Below are positions 43,830 to 55,687 of a stretch of 64,000 nt of DNA, one piece after another (within the stretch, counting starts at the first letter, position 1; each line of letters opens with the position of its first letter). Position numbers and translations under genes: made by a program. The stretch is from Lasiosphaeris hirsuta (Eukaryota > Ascomycota > Sordariomycetes > Sordariales > Lasiosphaeriaceae), in NCBI GenBank assembly GCA_030549175.1, contig JAUKUA010000001.1, forward strand, positions 1,364,001 through 1,428,000, in the 5' to 3' direction. Under the pieces are notes generated by a model. It did no database searches, had not been told where the DNA came from, and worked only from the letters and a program-made list of their open reading frames with translations.

Positions 43830-46800
43830 ATGTTGCGAAGGCACAGCATCAAGTCCAAGTCGGATCTCCAACGCCGCAAGTCTACCTCATCGGTGCATAG
43901 CGTTCACCTCGAGCACATTGATCCAGCCCTGGCACAACGAGACGCCCAGATAGCTGCTTCTGAGGCCTTCACTCGAGCCCAGAGCCGCGCCAAGCTGGAC
44001 ATGCCACTATTCCCCCCAACACCCGACTCGTCCCCTCGACGTCGCCAGATCGAGAGAAGTGGCTCGAGCCGAGACGATAAAAACGGAGACGAAAATGGTC
44101 AGGCAAGTAGCAAAGGCCTCTACCGTCGACAGAGTGTGCGCTTTATGGGACCATTCTCCGTTCAGGGGAAGTCCTATCAGGACGGGAGCGCATGCACAAA
44201 ATCCGACTCCATGGATATCGACCGAGCCCCCGCCCAGACAGAAGGGAAAAGGGCTGTATATAGCCCCCAAAGCTACACACACGACAGATTAACCACCCAT
44301 CCACCAAAGCGCCCGTACCGAGCGCCTCCTCCTCCTCCCCCGATCCCCCTTCCAGGGATTGCGGCAGGTTATATCCACGCCCTTGCTGCCGGGGACGAGT
44401 ACTACACCCCTGAAGATGACATCGCTTCCGCGCCTTCTTCATATCGTCGTCTTCGTAGGTCCAGATCAATGTTTGCATCTGAGGAGAATCAGGTCAGGAA
44501 AAGTCAGGAGCATTCCTCGTCCTTATTAGGAGGAAGACTTCAGAGCTCTAAACCATCCCCAACATCCTATGCCCGCAGGATGCTACATTCTGATCCCAGA
44601 GACGACAAGAACTCGCGGATGGCGCCTCCTCTCAGAACCCCGAGGTCAATGAGTTTCTTGAAAACCCGTCATATCTTGACTGGGTCCAGAACAAGTCGAG
44701 ACGGCAACCCTGAAGGCTCTCCTGTTCTAGAAGTTCCTAGCCCGCCAGAAAACAAACCCCTCACGGCTGCCCAAAGCACCCCGCAGCTCTATTCCAAAGC
44801 ATCTGCTGTGTTTTTCTCTCGGAATCGGAGAACTGAACCTATAATACGCAAGTCTCTCCGCGATCACAGTTTGACCGATGGCAGCGTTGGGGTTCACAGC
44901 ACTGCTCCAGGCATGCCGCTTGGTAAGGAGGATGGCTTCAAGACCAAGGCTCGAAAGGCGTCAAAGTCTCTAAAGACGAAGTTCAAAAGTCTCTTTAGCT
45001 TGTCTAAGTCGGAGGAAGACCCGCCATCCATTCCTAGCCAGCATATTGAATCACAAAGAACATACCTTTCTGATGGCTTTGGCTCATTGGTGTTCTCAGA
45101 AGCCGGGCAAGACTTACAAAGCATCTTGGATTCCGGTTCCATTCACAAGGTACCATCCAGATTGCCCTCGCTGCAGACTTTACCCGCAAACATTATTCAT
45201 TCTAGCAGGGGAAGTCTGGAGAGTTTGAGAAGTGATCGACTACGCATGGTTTCAGACGACAGGTCCTTGACAAGCTGGACAAATTCGGGGCCCAGCACTC
45301 TAACAAGTCAGCAGCAACAAGAATGGAGGGAATGGGAAAGACAACGCCTTTCTATTATCGGAGAGAATGGCGCGCACGCCGCATCGCCATCCATTCGGAG
45401 ACAGGCCCTTGATGCTCGGCTTTTCCAACGTCAAGAGGATGTTGTTGACACACCGACTCGGCCTCACGGGTACAGCACAGATAGCCAACGCATCTATTCG
45501 GCTCTGATGAAGCGGATTCAAGCCATCAGTAATAAGCACGCTGAGATTGTCGAACAGCAATCCCGATCTAGCCTAAGTCCATCGTATGGAACGCCATTGG
45601 TGAGGCCTATCGGTAATGCAGACGACACACCCAGGGCGAACCAATCTGTTGCTGCTTTCGAGAGCACATCCCGTTCACTCAATCCTATCGATACTCCCAC
45701 CCGGGGTCCAGCTAAATTGAAACTGTCTAGCGACCCGGACGAGCGCGACCAGATACTAAATAGGGCTACCTCCCCCACCCCAAGTCTGAGGGAACCCAAT
45801 CTGCAGCCAGCCATGAGAGAAGTGAGAGGGCTATGCGCGGCATTCCTGGCCGGCAGATCCACGTCTGCGTCTCTTGCCACATCGGAACCTCGCGCGTCGT
45901 CCCCGGATCCGTTTACATCTCGCCTGAGCGATCGAGCATCCCCGACTAAAGAGCTGAAAGTCCTCTCTGATCGAGGCTCGGCGTTCTTCGGTAGCCCAAC
46001 TTCACATCTGTTCCGGACTACCAGTCCATACCGCCGTGCCTTAAGACAGTCAATACAGGAGGGACAAACCTCGAGGACGCGAGACGACTCTGGCAGCGAG
46101 CAGCTGATTTCGGAAGACGGTACTCAAATCCGTGTCATCAACGGCAGTGATATGATCCGAAGCATCAGCTCTGAGTCGGCTAGTGATAATTACTACGAAG
46201 AGAGCATATACTCAACCGATGGGTATGAGCATGCCACTGACCAAGCCGCCAATGCCGGAAATGGAAGGCATGGCCCAGGTTCACCCGCAACTTATCGACC
46301 CGCTGGTTACCGTGTCGACTCTTCGGTTAGCTCAATCGATTGGAAGACGTGGCTTTCAGCCAACGTTGCCAAGATGGAGTCGTCGCCCACTCCCTCAAGA
46401 CGATCAGAGGTTGAGTATGCGCTGCCAACTATGCCGAAGTGTTTTTCTGGTGGCCATGTTCGAGAGTCTACACAAATCTATGAAGACTATGAGGAAGACG
46501 TCGGGATGTTTGAGCCCCCGACACACAAGCCAAGCCTCCCAACCTCGCCCCTGGCTACCGTAGAGCCGAATGTTGTCAAGATATCGCCACCACAGCGATC
46601 CGGTAAACGCGCTACGCCTCCAGCAACTCGGCATTCTTTACACGAGAATGAAAGCCCAACGCAAGCGCCACCTATTCCTATCAAGAGTGCTCTAAGGGCT
46701 ACACCTTCGCCCATGAAGCGAGCCAGGTCTAATGTTGGTCATGCTGTTGTACCCTCCATAACATCTAGCCCCGGGCTCACTGCGGCTGTCCAAAGACAAT

Positions 46801-47003
46801 TTGGACCGGTATCAAAGCACAGCGGTCCTGCGGCCGACTTTGACAGCACCACGTCGGCAGACACGGACGACGATGATGAAAGACTCAGAGGCTCTGGATT
46901 GGACAACCAGGCAGTGTTGGGCGAGCTAGGAATGGGTGAATTTCGGTATGGTGGTTACCAGCAGCGGGTAGATAGCAGTGACAAGTCCGGGGCTTTTCTT
47001 TGA
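43830..47003 (+). CDS. Large disordered hypothetical protein
   Basis: A single exon of 1057 residues, far too long to be a chance frame at this composition. It is Ser-, Pro- and Arg-rich with little predicted fold. A basic N-terminus (MLRRHSIKSKSDLQRRKSTS) is followed by a polyproline block (RAPPPPPPIPLPG, about 167-179) and many SP/TP and RRxS sites (possible kinase targets). A basic patch KTKARKASKSLKTKFKSLF lies at about 372-390, and an acidic region near the C-terminus (STTSADTDDDDERL) precedes the ending DSSDKSGAFL. No membrane segment or signal peptide is seen. It resembles conserved fungal proteins of unknown function. A cortical or cytoskeletal scaffold role is possible but is only a guess. 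Confidence 0.85.
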   Translation: MLRRHSIKSKSDLQRRKSTSSVHSVHLEHIDPALAQRDAQIAASEAFTRAQSRAKLDMPLFPPTPDSSPRRRQIERSGSSRDDKNGDENGQASSKGLYRRQSVRFMGPFSVQGKSYQDGSACTKSDSMDIDRAPAQTEGKRAVYSPQSYTHDRLTTHPPKRPYRAPPPPPPIPLPGIAAGYIHALAAGDEYYTPEDDIASAPSSYRRLRRSRSMFASEENQVRKSQEHSSSLLGGRLQSSKPSPTSYARRMLHSDPRDDKNSRMAPPLRTPRSMSFLKTRHILTGSRTSRDGNPEGSPVLEVPSPPENKPLTAAQSTPQLYSKASAVFFSRNRRTEPIIRKSLRDHSLTDGSVGVHSTAPGMPLGKEDGFKTKARKASKSLKTKFKSLFSLSKSEEDPPSIPSQHIESQRTYLSDGFGSLVFSEAGQDLQSILDSGSIHKVPSRLPSLQTLPANIIHSSRGSLESLRSDRLRMVSDDRSLTSWTNSGPSTLTSQQQQEWREWERQRLSIIGENGAHAASPSIRRQALDARLFQRQEDVVDTPTRPHGYSTDSQRIYSALMKRIQAISNKHAEIVEQQSRSSLSPSYGTPLVRPIGNADDTPRANQSVAAFESTSRSLNPIDTPTRGPAKLKLSSDPDERDQILNRATSPTPSLREPNLQPAMREVRGLCAAFLAGRSTSASLATSEPRASSPDPFTSRLSDRASPTKELKVLSDRGSAFFGSPTSHLFRTTSPYRRALRQSIQEGQTSRTRDDSGSEQLISEDGTQIRVINGSDMIRSISSESASDNYYEESIYSTDGYEHATDQAANAGNGRHGPGSPATYRPAGYRVDSSVSSIDWKTWLSANVAKMESSPTPSRRSEVEYALPTMPKCFSGGHVRESTQIYEDYEEDVGMFEPPTHKPSLPTSPLATVEPNVVKISPPQRSGKRATPPATRHSLHENESPTQAPPIPIKSALRATPSPMKRARSNVGHAVVPSITSSPGLTAAVQRQFGPVSKHSGPAADFDSTTSADTDDDDERLRGSGLDNQAVLGELGMGEFRYGGYQQRVDSSDKSGAFL

Positions 47004-47447
47004 TTCGGAGGGCATGATGGCAGATATGGTTGAAAGGGGTATTTGCTTTTTGGTAACTCCTATTGCACGGGCAGAAATTCCATGTGCTAGAATGATTAAC
47101 GGCTTGGTCATGAATAGACAGGGGGTAACTGGCATGGGGTATAGGTAGGCTAGGGGTATCCGGTATGGCGCTGCTAAGATACGGGGATGGGTCATAATAA
47201 GTCGCAACGTGCCATGTATGTGACCGTCAGTTGTTACGTTGGCAGGGCGTCACTGGCCAGCGGTGTCTTGTGGGAACTGTGGTTGGAGGCTGGAGATTGC
47301 AGAGCACCCGAGTAGAAGCAGTAGAAAGCATTGGATGTTACATTCATGAACCTAATATTTGTTGTGCTGTGTAAGGTAAATAAATCTTTGGTACTACCAG
47401 ATACCAAATCCAAGCTAGCTTGTCAAAACCACAGTAGCTCTGTTGGA
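47004..47447. other. Intergenic, convergent 3' ends
   Basis: A 444-bp space between the stop of the 43830 gene and the stop of the FAD oxidoreductase. No gene is seen. Confidence 0.45.
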
Positions 47448-49585
47448 CTACGTATTCCCTACCTTACGACATAGACGATCTCCTATCTGCTGCCATCTTT
47501 CGTTCCCCACACAAGGCGTGCACCAGAACACGTCATTTGGGTCTACTTTCCGTTTTATGTGTAGCCTGCTTTGGTCAGCTCTTGGCCGGAAACCAGGAAG
47601 GGGACTGAAAAGGGGCTGAAAAGGGGCAAATAAGAGATGTGCTGCAGGGCAATATGAGACATACAGCCGCTTATAATTGTCCCCCCAGAACTGGTGCTGC
47701 CAGTCCGGCTCCTCGGGGTCAGCCTGGCGCGAATCAGCAAGCTTCGTAGACGGCAACCACAGAGAGGACCGCATACCTCGTTCATATATGCTCCCGAGTC
47801 GGGTGCTAGCTCCCTCATGGGCTCGAGGTAGTAGTTTACTTTGCTCAACGCCTCGGTCCTGGCAGTTCTGTTCAGGGGCTCGAAATCCACCCCAAAAGCT
47901 GCCCCATCCTCGTCAGCCAACCCCCCAACCACTCAATATCGGAAACCGACATACTCGCGTGCACATATGCCCTCCTCCATGCCGGCAGGACCGCATCTCC
48001 CCCGCCTCGCGGCCGCGCATCCCTCACCCCCTTACCCGAAACCAGATACGCCGTCCCGATCCCTCCGCCCGCGAACCGGGCCAACACCTCGGCGTTCCGA
48101 CTCACGTTCCCCGCCAGCGCCTCCCGCCCCAGCAGCCGCGACCCGACGAAGGTGTTGGTCCCCGCTGCCGACGTGTCGAAGTAATCCTGAAACCAGGCGT
48201 AGAACGAGGGATACTCGGTCGTCTCGGGGAGGACAAGGAAGGTGCGCGGCCAGGCGGCCTCGACGGCGGCGAAGACGGGGGCCCAGAGCGCGGTCATGGC
48301 GGAGGGCGGCTGGTCCTGCAGGACCATGATGCTCAGTAGCCCGCCGGCGAGGGTGCTGGAGTTGCTGGGGAAGGAGGCGGAGAAGAAGGTGTAGCCGGAC
48401 AGGCCGGCGTCGGAGAGAGTTGGGAAGTAGGATAGGACTAGGGAGACCATGGCGAAGATGGTGGGTTGTGGGGTGGTGGAGGGGGTCGCGATGAGGAGTT
48501 GGAGGTTGGTTAGGTGGGGGGTGGGGTCTGTTTGGGTTAGCTGGGACCGTTTACCTAGGTAGGGAAGGGGAATAGGGGGCGGATGTACAGGTTGCAAGGG
48601 TGGCAGAAGTGAGGACGCCAAAGGTTGAGCCGCCGCCGCCGCGCACAGCCCAGAAGAGATCGGTATTTTGGCACTCGTTGGCTGTTACAATGTCGCCTGT
48701 GGGGGTGACGATTTCCGCCTCGAGGACTTGGTCGGCTGCGAGTCCGTACCGTGCTGAGAGCAGGCCGTGCCCGCCCCCCGTGACATACCCGCCGACTGAA
48801 ACTGTCTTTCCTCCGCCCCCGACCACAGTCTGGCCGATTTCGTCGAGGGTGGTGTAGAGGTCTATCATCTGCGTACCGCCACCGACAGTAACAGCTGTAG
48901 TATTAATTATGGAGGGACAGTGTTTAGGTTGAAACGAATCATGGGACTGGATGCCCTTAAGGTGGTGTACCCAGATGGAGAGCGAGTTGGGGGCAACGGA
49001 GCGGCCGAGGAAGTCATGGCCGGAGCTCTTCACGACGAGGCGGATGTTGTGCTTAGCCGCTACATGTCGGATACCCTGTAGTTAGTATATGGATAGGGGC
49101 TAAAGGAGTGCTTATCTACGATGGGGGTAAAGGGGCTCACCGAAATCAACGCCAAGCTTGACGTGTCGGGCTGTGGAAGCGTTCACGACGAAGACAGGAT
49201 ATCCTTGATGGCTGCATGGATCACCATCGAAAGGAAGGCAGGAGTCGTTGGCCCACTGGTTCCAGTCGACGGAGACGGGGTCGGCCTGGTGGAACTCGTA
49301 GGTCTTCCAGCCGTCGCGGACTGCGGCGCATCCTGCGGCGTTGTAGTCTGGCTGTCCGGGATGACAGACAGCTCCTGGAGGAGACGCTCGCAGCACTCGT
49401 CCCCCAGTTGACTCATTAAGACGTACCCACGACGCCGTGGATGGCCAGTTGGGGGTGCCTGGGACAGCTTTGCAGAGCGGATGTGGTGGTGGGTTCCTGG
49501 GACTCGGGGCGATAGCAGTCGACGAGGAGAGGAGCGAGGCCAGGAGGACGAGAGCGGTGCGCAATGAAGGATTCAAGAGAGCCAT
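47448..49585 (-). CDS. Secreted FAD-linked oxidoreductase (VAO/BBE-like)
   Basis: Six exons: 49585-49141, 49059-48589, 48527-47955, 47898-47777, 47723-47665 and 47565-47448. The introns are 81, 61, 56, 53 and 99 bp; the phases all match, giving 595 residues. The first acceptor is the second AG (TGTAG), since the first shifts the frame. Signal peptide MALLNPSLRTALVLLASLLS. The FAD_binding_4 domain has VVKSSGHDFLGRS (the His is the expected covalent flavin site), VGGYVTGGGHGLLSARYGL and NTDLFWAVRGGGGSTFGV. The C-terminal BBE segment reads NDVFWCTPCVG. The Cys used for a second flavin bond in berberine-bridge enzymes is replaced by Gly, so single covalent attachment is expected. Relatives include fungal isoamyl alcohol oxidases and secondary-metabolite oxidases; the substrate is unknown. 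Confidence 0.9.
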
Positions 49586-51747
49586 TGTGAAAAGGGCAAG
49601 TTCACGCGAGACAGACTAGGGGAAAGGCGGCCAACATGTAAATATTGCTACAGGCACTCGATCGGTGCATGGCGGCAAGCTACCTGCATCTGCACAGCTG
49701 CACATTAGCTCATCCAACGCGTCGAGATAGCCAATGTATTTATCTCGAGTCGACGGCCCAGAGACGGCCCATGGTTCCCCCGTTGCTGATCTGGGGCTGA
49801 ACAGGGGGGTAGGTCCCGGCAATGGATGAGGGAGCATCTGGCGTGGGGATGTGACGGGAAGCATTGTTACCTTGCGCTGGCAACATCGAACTTGCACAAA
49901 GGAAATAAGTGGAGAGAGCCACGGTCGCAATCGCAATCGCGGGGTGTCGTCGGCGCCGCCGCTCGACGCCGAGTTGGAGAGGCGGGCGCTGATTCGGCGC
50001 GGGGCGTCATCGTATTCGTCGTAAAAACGTGGGTTAATGAACCCGAGGAACACGCCCGGATAGGGGAGCCGAGCTGGGCGCCTGGGGAAGCCTCCCCTTG
50101 TCCAACGGAGCTGATCGCTGCCAAGTCCGAGACAGCACTAGAGCCTATCTCGACGGCAAATGGGTAGGAAACGCGCGATTCTTTGTTTCTCTCTCATTTG
50201 GATGCTGCGCTCGCTCTTACGATATACGAAATGCCCTGAATCAATGAGATGCCACGCCACCTTGTGTTGTGGGAAACCTCAGCGGCGACAATCCCAGTAT
50301 CCGTCTCAGATCTCGATGAGGGATCCAAGTAGGTAGGCCTGATGAGAGGGTCTAGGACGAGTTAGTGTCCACCTCCCTTCGTCTCGGCTTCACATCGGCT
50401 TTAGAGCGGGCAAGTTCGCGTCTTGGGACGGGATCCAACTAGCAGGTCATTCCAGCCGCGTCAGTTTGCCAACTGTTAGAGATCCCAATATAGGCACCCA
50501 GCCGATACCTATTTCAATGAGGTCACCGAAATCAGGCATGCCCTCAACTGCTGTGTTGATTGGACAGTTGTGTCCCAACACATTGAACCGCCACGTGATG
50601 ATGGCTCGACACGATGTTGGTGTCTTGACCTGGACGGGAACACGCACTCTGATGCCCCACATGAAGAGAGCATCTGACGAGTTGTAGAGACGGCGTGCAG
50701 CTGACTTTTAGTACTGCAACCACGTTCCTGGACTTCCATTTCCTGGGCTTTTCTGAGCTTTCCTCTGCTGGAGAGTCGACTAGCAGTGTCGGCCTGGATG
50801 TCGCCAATGTTGCCAGCATCGCCAACGCAGAGCAGCAGTGCATCACCCGATCTTGTGCAACAGGTCGACTGCAGCTAGCCCTACAGGGCGCCTGCTTTAC
50901 CGGCCGCTGCCTGTCTGCCCGGCTTGGTTAGGATTCTTGGCGATTACACCACCATGGAAATGTCAGTGGCGTTCCTGCCTTGCTCAAGGCGATTTCGAAA
51001 GAGCCACGCCAGAATCGACAAATGGGACACAAGGGGGAAAGTCGGAAACTCGTGGCAGGCACATTTCCCGCTGCAACCGGCTGGGTAGACACCCAATCTT
51101 CAGTCATCTTTTGTTGAGATAAATGAAACCTCCAGATTTGGGGCTGCGGGTACACCCGGCAGCTAGCACCTTCCATCCTCAACTTCACTCGCCTCTAGCC
51201 TTGATTGAATCCAGAAAGTGAATTCTCTCACCCCTCACCCAGCTGCGTCTTACTAGGCTACTTGTAGAATGTGCGCTACTGCTAGCATAGAAGCCCATCC
51301 TTGTCCTTTGTTGTCGCTGTCGCAATCCGCGCTTGGTCCGGTCCATCCGACTGACGTCCCACTTGAGCCCGAACCAAGTACCTTCGAAGCCCGTTTCTTG
51401 GCGTGGGTACTTGTAGCCTTGTGGTTCCTTTGGTTGGACACGTTTTGGCTTCCCGCCGCAACTCCTTCTCGACCCCCCCGTTCAGCCACCAAAAGCCCAG
51501 GCCCAGGCCCAGGCCCACCCCTTCCTTCCCGGGCAAATTGCGCTGTAATATTTGCATCCGAACACTTTCTTCAAACCATCCCAGGAACAACGGAGGCACC
51601 AAATGCTGCTGATCCAGCACCTTTCCTTGGATTCTTCGAGGTTCCCGAGCCTGTCGGTCGCGTAGCTGCATAGAGTTTGGCGATTCTGCGGCAATTCCTC
51701 CCACGTCCTGCGCGCCTGTCATCTGTCGCCCCATCAACCCGCCCATC
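49586..51747. other. Divergent intergenic region, FAD oxidoreductase / EFR3
   Basis: About 2.2 kb. Open frames at 49616-50053 (minus), 49826-50167 (plus), 50544-50846 (minus) and 51269-51673 (plus) overlap frames on the other strand and show no domain. It contains a GGCCCA-type short tandem (AGCCCAGGCCCAGGCCCAGG at about 51496-51515). It probably holds the EFR3 leader and the oxidoreductase promoter. Confidence 0.5.
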
Positions 51748-54700
51748 ATGAACGCGCTTCAGCAGAAGTGCCGGCCAAAGCACCAGGTCCTCGTCCTGAA
51801 ATGCTACCCACGAACCACCAAGGGCGCCGTCGACGTTAAGCCGAACTCGAGCGAACTGAGCTACCTACTCTTCTACGTGCAGTCACGACGGACAAAGATA
51901 CAGAAAGTCGGCAGCTTCTTGGAGAAGAAGACGGCTAGTGACGTATACCGCCAGAGGATAGGGTACGTGCTGTTGCATCCCAAACGGCGCTTGGTGGACC
52001 ATATCTGAGCTAACAAACATGACGACAGCAATGTTCAAGTCACGCTTCAGATCGTTGCCGCTCTCATCGAGAAGGCTCCCAAAGACCTCCCGCTCTTTGC
52101 ACTATGCGTTCTCAAGATCCTCGAGCAGATCCTCAAGGCCAACGACATCACCATGGTCGAGTCTTCGGTTCCAACCTTCGAAGCCTTTTGCGAACACCAC
52201 GACCCAACTTCCCTCCTCGCCGACCAGGCATACTTGCGGCAGTACCAGACCGTCGTTCAGCAATATGCCGCCCTCGCGTCGACCCGCGCCTTTCCTGGGA
52301 AAGTCGAGCCGAGCAAGCCTATTGCGCTACGGTGGAGAAATTCGGGACTGGAAGCAATAATGAGCGTCGCTTGCTCCGATGCTTTGGCGTCTGTTGCCGG
52401 TCAGCAGTACGACGTTGCTACTCCTATGATCCTAGAAAACCTATGGACCGACAATGAAGACTTTCTCGATGTCCTGCTGCATCGGGCTGAAATGGAAGAA
52501 AAGGTCGAGGGGGCACTGACGAGGCGTAGGACGAGCATCGCCACCGTGCAGACCGTCGACACAGCGGGCGAGCACAACCCGAACCCGATTGCCCTGGCTG
52601 GCACGGCGGTGGATGTAGACAAGCTGGCCGAGGAGGACATTGGCGTTTTGGCAATGCAATGCCTGAAGCAAATCTTTAGCGGCTCAAGTCGGAGTCAGAT
52701 GCATATTGCCGCGGTCGCTTTGCTCAAGTTCATTGAGGAACGGGTTAGCCAGGAGGAGGAGGTTGTGAGGACGACTACCAACGGAAAGGATAGTGGGTGG
52801 GCGATTAAGATGTTCTTGTTGGTCACCCGCTGGGCCCCGGTGGCGGACCGATTCTCAATACTCGTTGCAGCGCTTGAGGCTGTGGATCAGCAGCCGCTGA
52901 CGGACGATACGCTACGACAACACATCGTTTTGGCGGCCATGATTGGGGCTCTCCTACGGTCTGACATCAACTTGATTGGCCTGAGCGTGAACGACATACT
53001 CTTGGCCTTCATTTCGCATATACGAAGACTGGTTCAGATGCCCGGCGACCCGAATAGCATGAGGAGCGACCCACCTCTACCCGGCCAGCCCGATCCCCGA
53101 TCGCCAACCACACTACAGTTTGCCGAGAAGGCCGAGCGGGCGGCTGCACAACGCAAGGATTTGCTGCTTCGGCTGCAGGAATGCATCGGGGACCTGGCCA
53201 CCCATGTCTACTACGCCGATCAGATTTCGGACATGCTCTCTACAATTCTCGGGAAGCTCAAGCCGTCGAGGTCGAGTAGCACTACGAGCTCGACGCCCCA
53301 TGGAGAGAAGGCAGACAACAGCGTCGCGCCGTCTGGGACAGACCAGATCGACTCGTTGTTCGCCCTGACGGTTGCAAAGATAGCTGCGCTCAGGGCAATC
53401 AAGTCGATCCTCTTGGTAGCTAACCCACGGAACAAGATGAGCGGCAACGTCGGCCTGTCTAGACATCACGTGCCAGTTCAGGTGTGGGACGGCTCACAGT
53501 GGCTGTTGCGGGACCCAGATGGTCTTGTCCGGAAGGCCTATGCCGACGCCGTGGTGACATGGTTGGACCGTGAGACCACCAAGGCGGACGCCAAGGCGAG
53601 AGATGAGACCGCCCGGTCAGCGTTGAAGAACCGCGATATTCCTGGCGCGGGTAGTCTTGCTCGGAGAGTCGTCTCTAGCGCCTCGGCCAAACCCGTCAAG
53701 GTGCCACGTTCGCACTTTTTACAACTCCTTCATCTTGCTATTTACGACAACGCCATTCAGTATGTCGATTACGAGACAGATATTGTGCTACTTCACGTTT
53801 TGCTCGCCAAGCTCGTGAACCAACTAGGTGTAAACACCGCTAGATATGGCTTGCCCATGATCTTTAGATTACAGGAGGATATTCAGGATGCCGAGACGCC
53901 GGTTGCCAAAGTCCGGATCGGCAGTTTGGTTCACGGCTACTTTTGGATTCTGACGGAAAAGTTTGAGTTTGAGGGATCAATCGTGGGGAGGGCGATTCTC
54001 AATGAGGTTGTCAGGCGCCGCAGCAAGCATTTCTGGGTTGAGGGCGTTCACCTCCCAGCACCGCCCGTTGAATTGGTTGGAACGCCTGGCATGGCGCGAC
54101 CTCAGCCACGACTCCCACTCAATGAGATTGAGTCGGAGGCGTTGCTCCCCTTTGACGACCGCATCGCCCTGGTCGAATACGTCTGCACAGGGTATCAGGA
54201 TCAACTCAGCTCACCACCCACCAGCCCGGCTGCTAGTCCCGGCCGCAGCTTCAGCCACCCCGTTCTGGGGTCGTCCCTCAGCACCATTCCTGCTATTGAG
54301 GCGGAAGAGGAGCTCCCATCCTATTTCCGGGAGCAGATGCTTGGTGATTGGAACCGCGATGCCGTTCTTGCGGCCGTACAGGCAGGTAGCAAGTCTGCGT
54401 CGCTTAATGGATCGCGGACTACGGGTACGGATCGAAACCGGCTTGCCGCGAACGGTGGGCCACCAGCAAACGGGCATGTCTCTCCATTCGGTAGCAAGAC
54501 AAACCTGCGCCCCTCGACTTCACCAGCAGCTGACGCCGCTCGGCTCCGGAAAAGCAGTGTCCGAAGTGGCATCTCACCCGCTCCTGCACCCGGGCCGGCC
54601 GCCGGCAAGGAGCAGGTTGTTACCTCGGTAGAACAGCTCAAGCTGGTTTTGTCGGGACACCTGCAACCGCCTGCGACAATACACGGGACTATGTACAACC

Positions 54701-55179
54701 GCGACGACGACAGCGACGATAGTATGGTTAGCTACGACATGACGCCTAGCGAGCTGTCATTTAACCCAGCCACCGGCGAGGCCATGGCAATAGGAGACCG
54801 TCCCATGTCGCGGGATCGCAAGTCGTCTATTCTCGGGGGCCCACTGAGCTCCCATCCCACGCGCGATAGCAACGAATCTGGCGGGAGTGCGGATGAGGAG
54901 CCGGTCGAGGAGGTAGTACCACCCGTGCCGCCCATCCCGAGCGGACTGGAGGGACGTGTTTCGAGGGCGGTGGTGGTGCAAGATCACGCGGCAACGCTAC
55001 CACGGCCGTCGACCTCCCGGAGGAGCGTAAAGAGCCGGGGGGCGGAGCGGGGGGTTTCGTCGTCGTGGGGCACGTTGGATGAGCCAATGCCGGCGATGGA
55101 CCTGAACGCGTTGCTGAAGGGTATCGATAGCCACTCGGGGGAGAGGAGTTTAGGCACTTTCTCGAAGCCGCCTTATTAG
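51748..55179 (+). CDS. EFR3: EFR3, plasma-membrane anchor of the PI4-kinase complex
   Basis: Two exons: 51748-51962 and 52029-55179, with a 66-bp intron (GTACGT...GACAG), giving 1121 residues. The N-terminus MNALQQKCRPKHQVLVLKCYP has a cysteine and a basic patch, as in EFR3 proteins that bind the membrane. The following ~750 residues are helical armadillo/HEAT-like, with recognisable EFR3 blocks such as NSSELSYLLFYVQSRRTKIQKVG and VQVTLQIVAALIEKAPKDLP. The second block is restored at the splice junction. The C-terminal third (about 760-1121) is disordered, Ser/Pro-rich, with an acidic stretch DDDSDDSMVSYD. In yeast, Efr3 with Ypp1 docks the PI4-kinase Stt4 at the plasma membrane for PI4P synthesis. 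Confidence 0.93.
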
Positions 55180-55687
55180 GGAGTTTAATTGGAGTCAGGT
55201 CTTGTGAGAAGCTTGACTATGTACTTATAAGATATAATTTTGCGTGTTCCGTCTACGCCGTGCTGGGCGGTGCCAGCACAGCACACAGAGACAGATGACA
55301 GATATCGGAGGCAACTCTTTGACTTGGGTGGAGGATGGAACTAAGGTAGCTAGGATGTTTTTTGATAGCGGGGAGCCAGACGGGCGGTATGAGAGCATGC
55401 GAGCAGCAGCAAACTTGAGCAGGCAACTGGAGAGTGAAGTGTGCATACTCTTGCTAGGCCAACCATCTAGGCCTTCGCTTCCTGCTGGTTTCTTCTATGC
55501 ATGTTGGCCCAGTAGATCCATCATGTGGCTGTCTTGGCACAGGGATCTCCAGCCAAGGGCCTGGTCTGCGACCCGGCCTGTCAGCCGGTGTCAGCTGCGG
55601 ACCTGATGCGTGCCAGCAGTGTGGCATCCAACCAGCTCTGATCTATGCGCCCATGCCGAGCGGTGTTCAACCCTCCACCGGAGAGGT
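55180..55687. other. Intergenic after EFR3
   Basis: A 508-bp space containing the EFR3 3' UTR and the left edge of the decayed island. The open frames at 55244-55606 and 55225-55446 overlap and have no motif. Confidence 0.4.

Noticed and set aside
50447..50846. Overlapping minus-strand frames between the FAD oxidoreductase and EFR3
   Set aside because: Three overlapping frames compete over the same bases with no motif or splice support.
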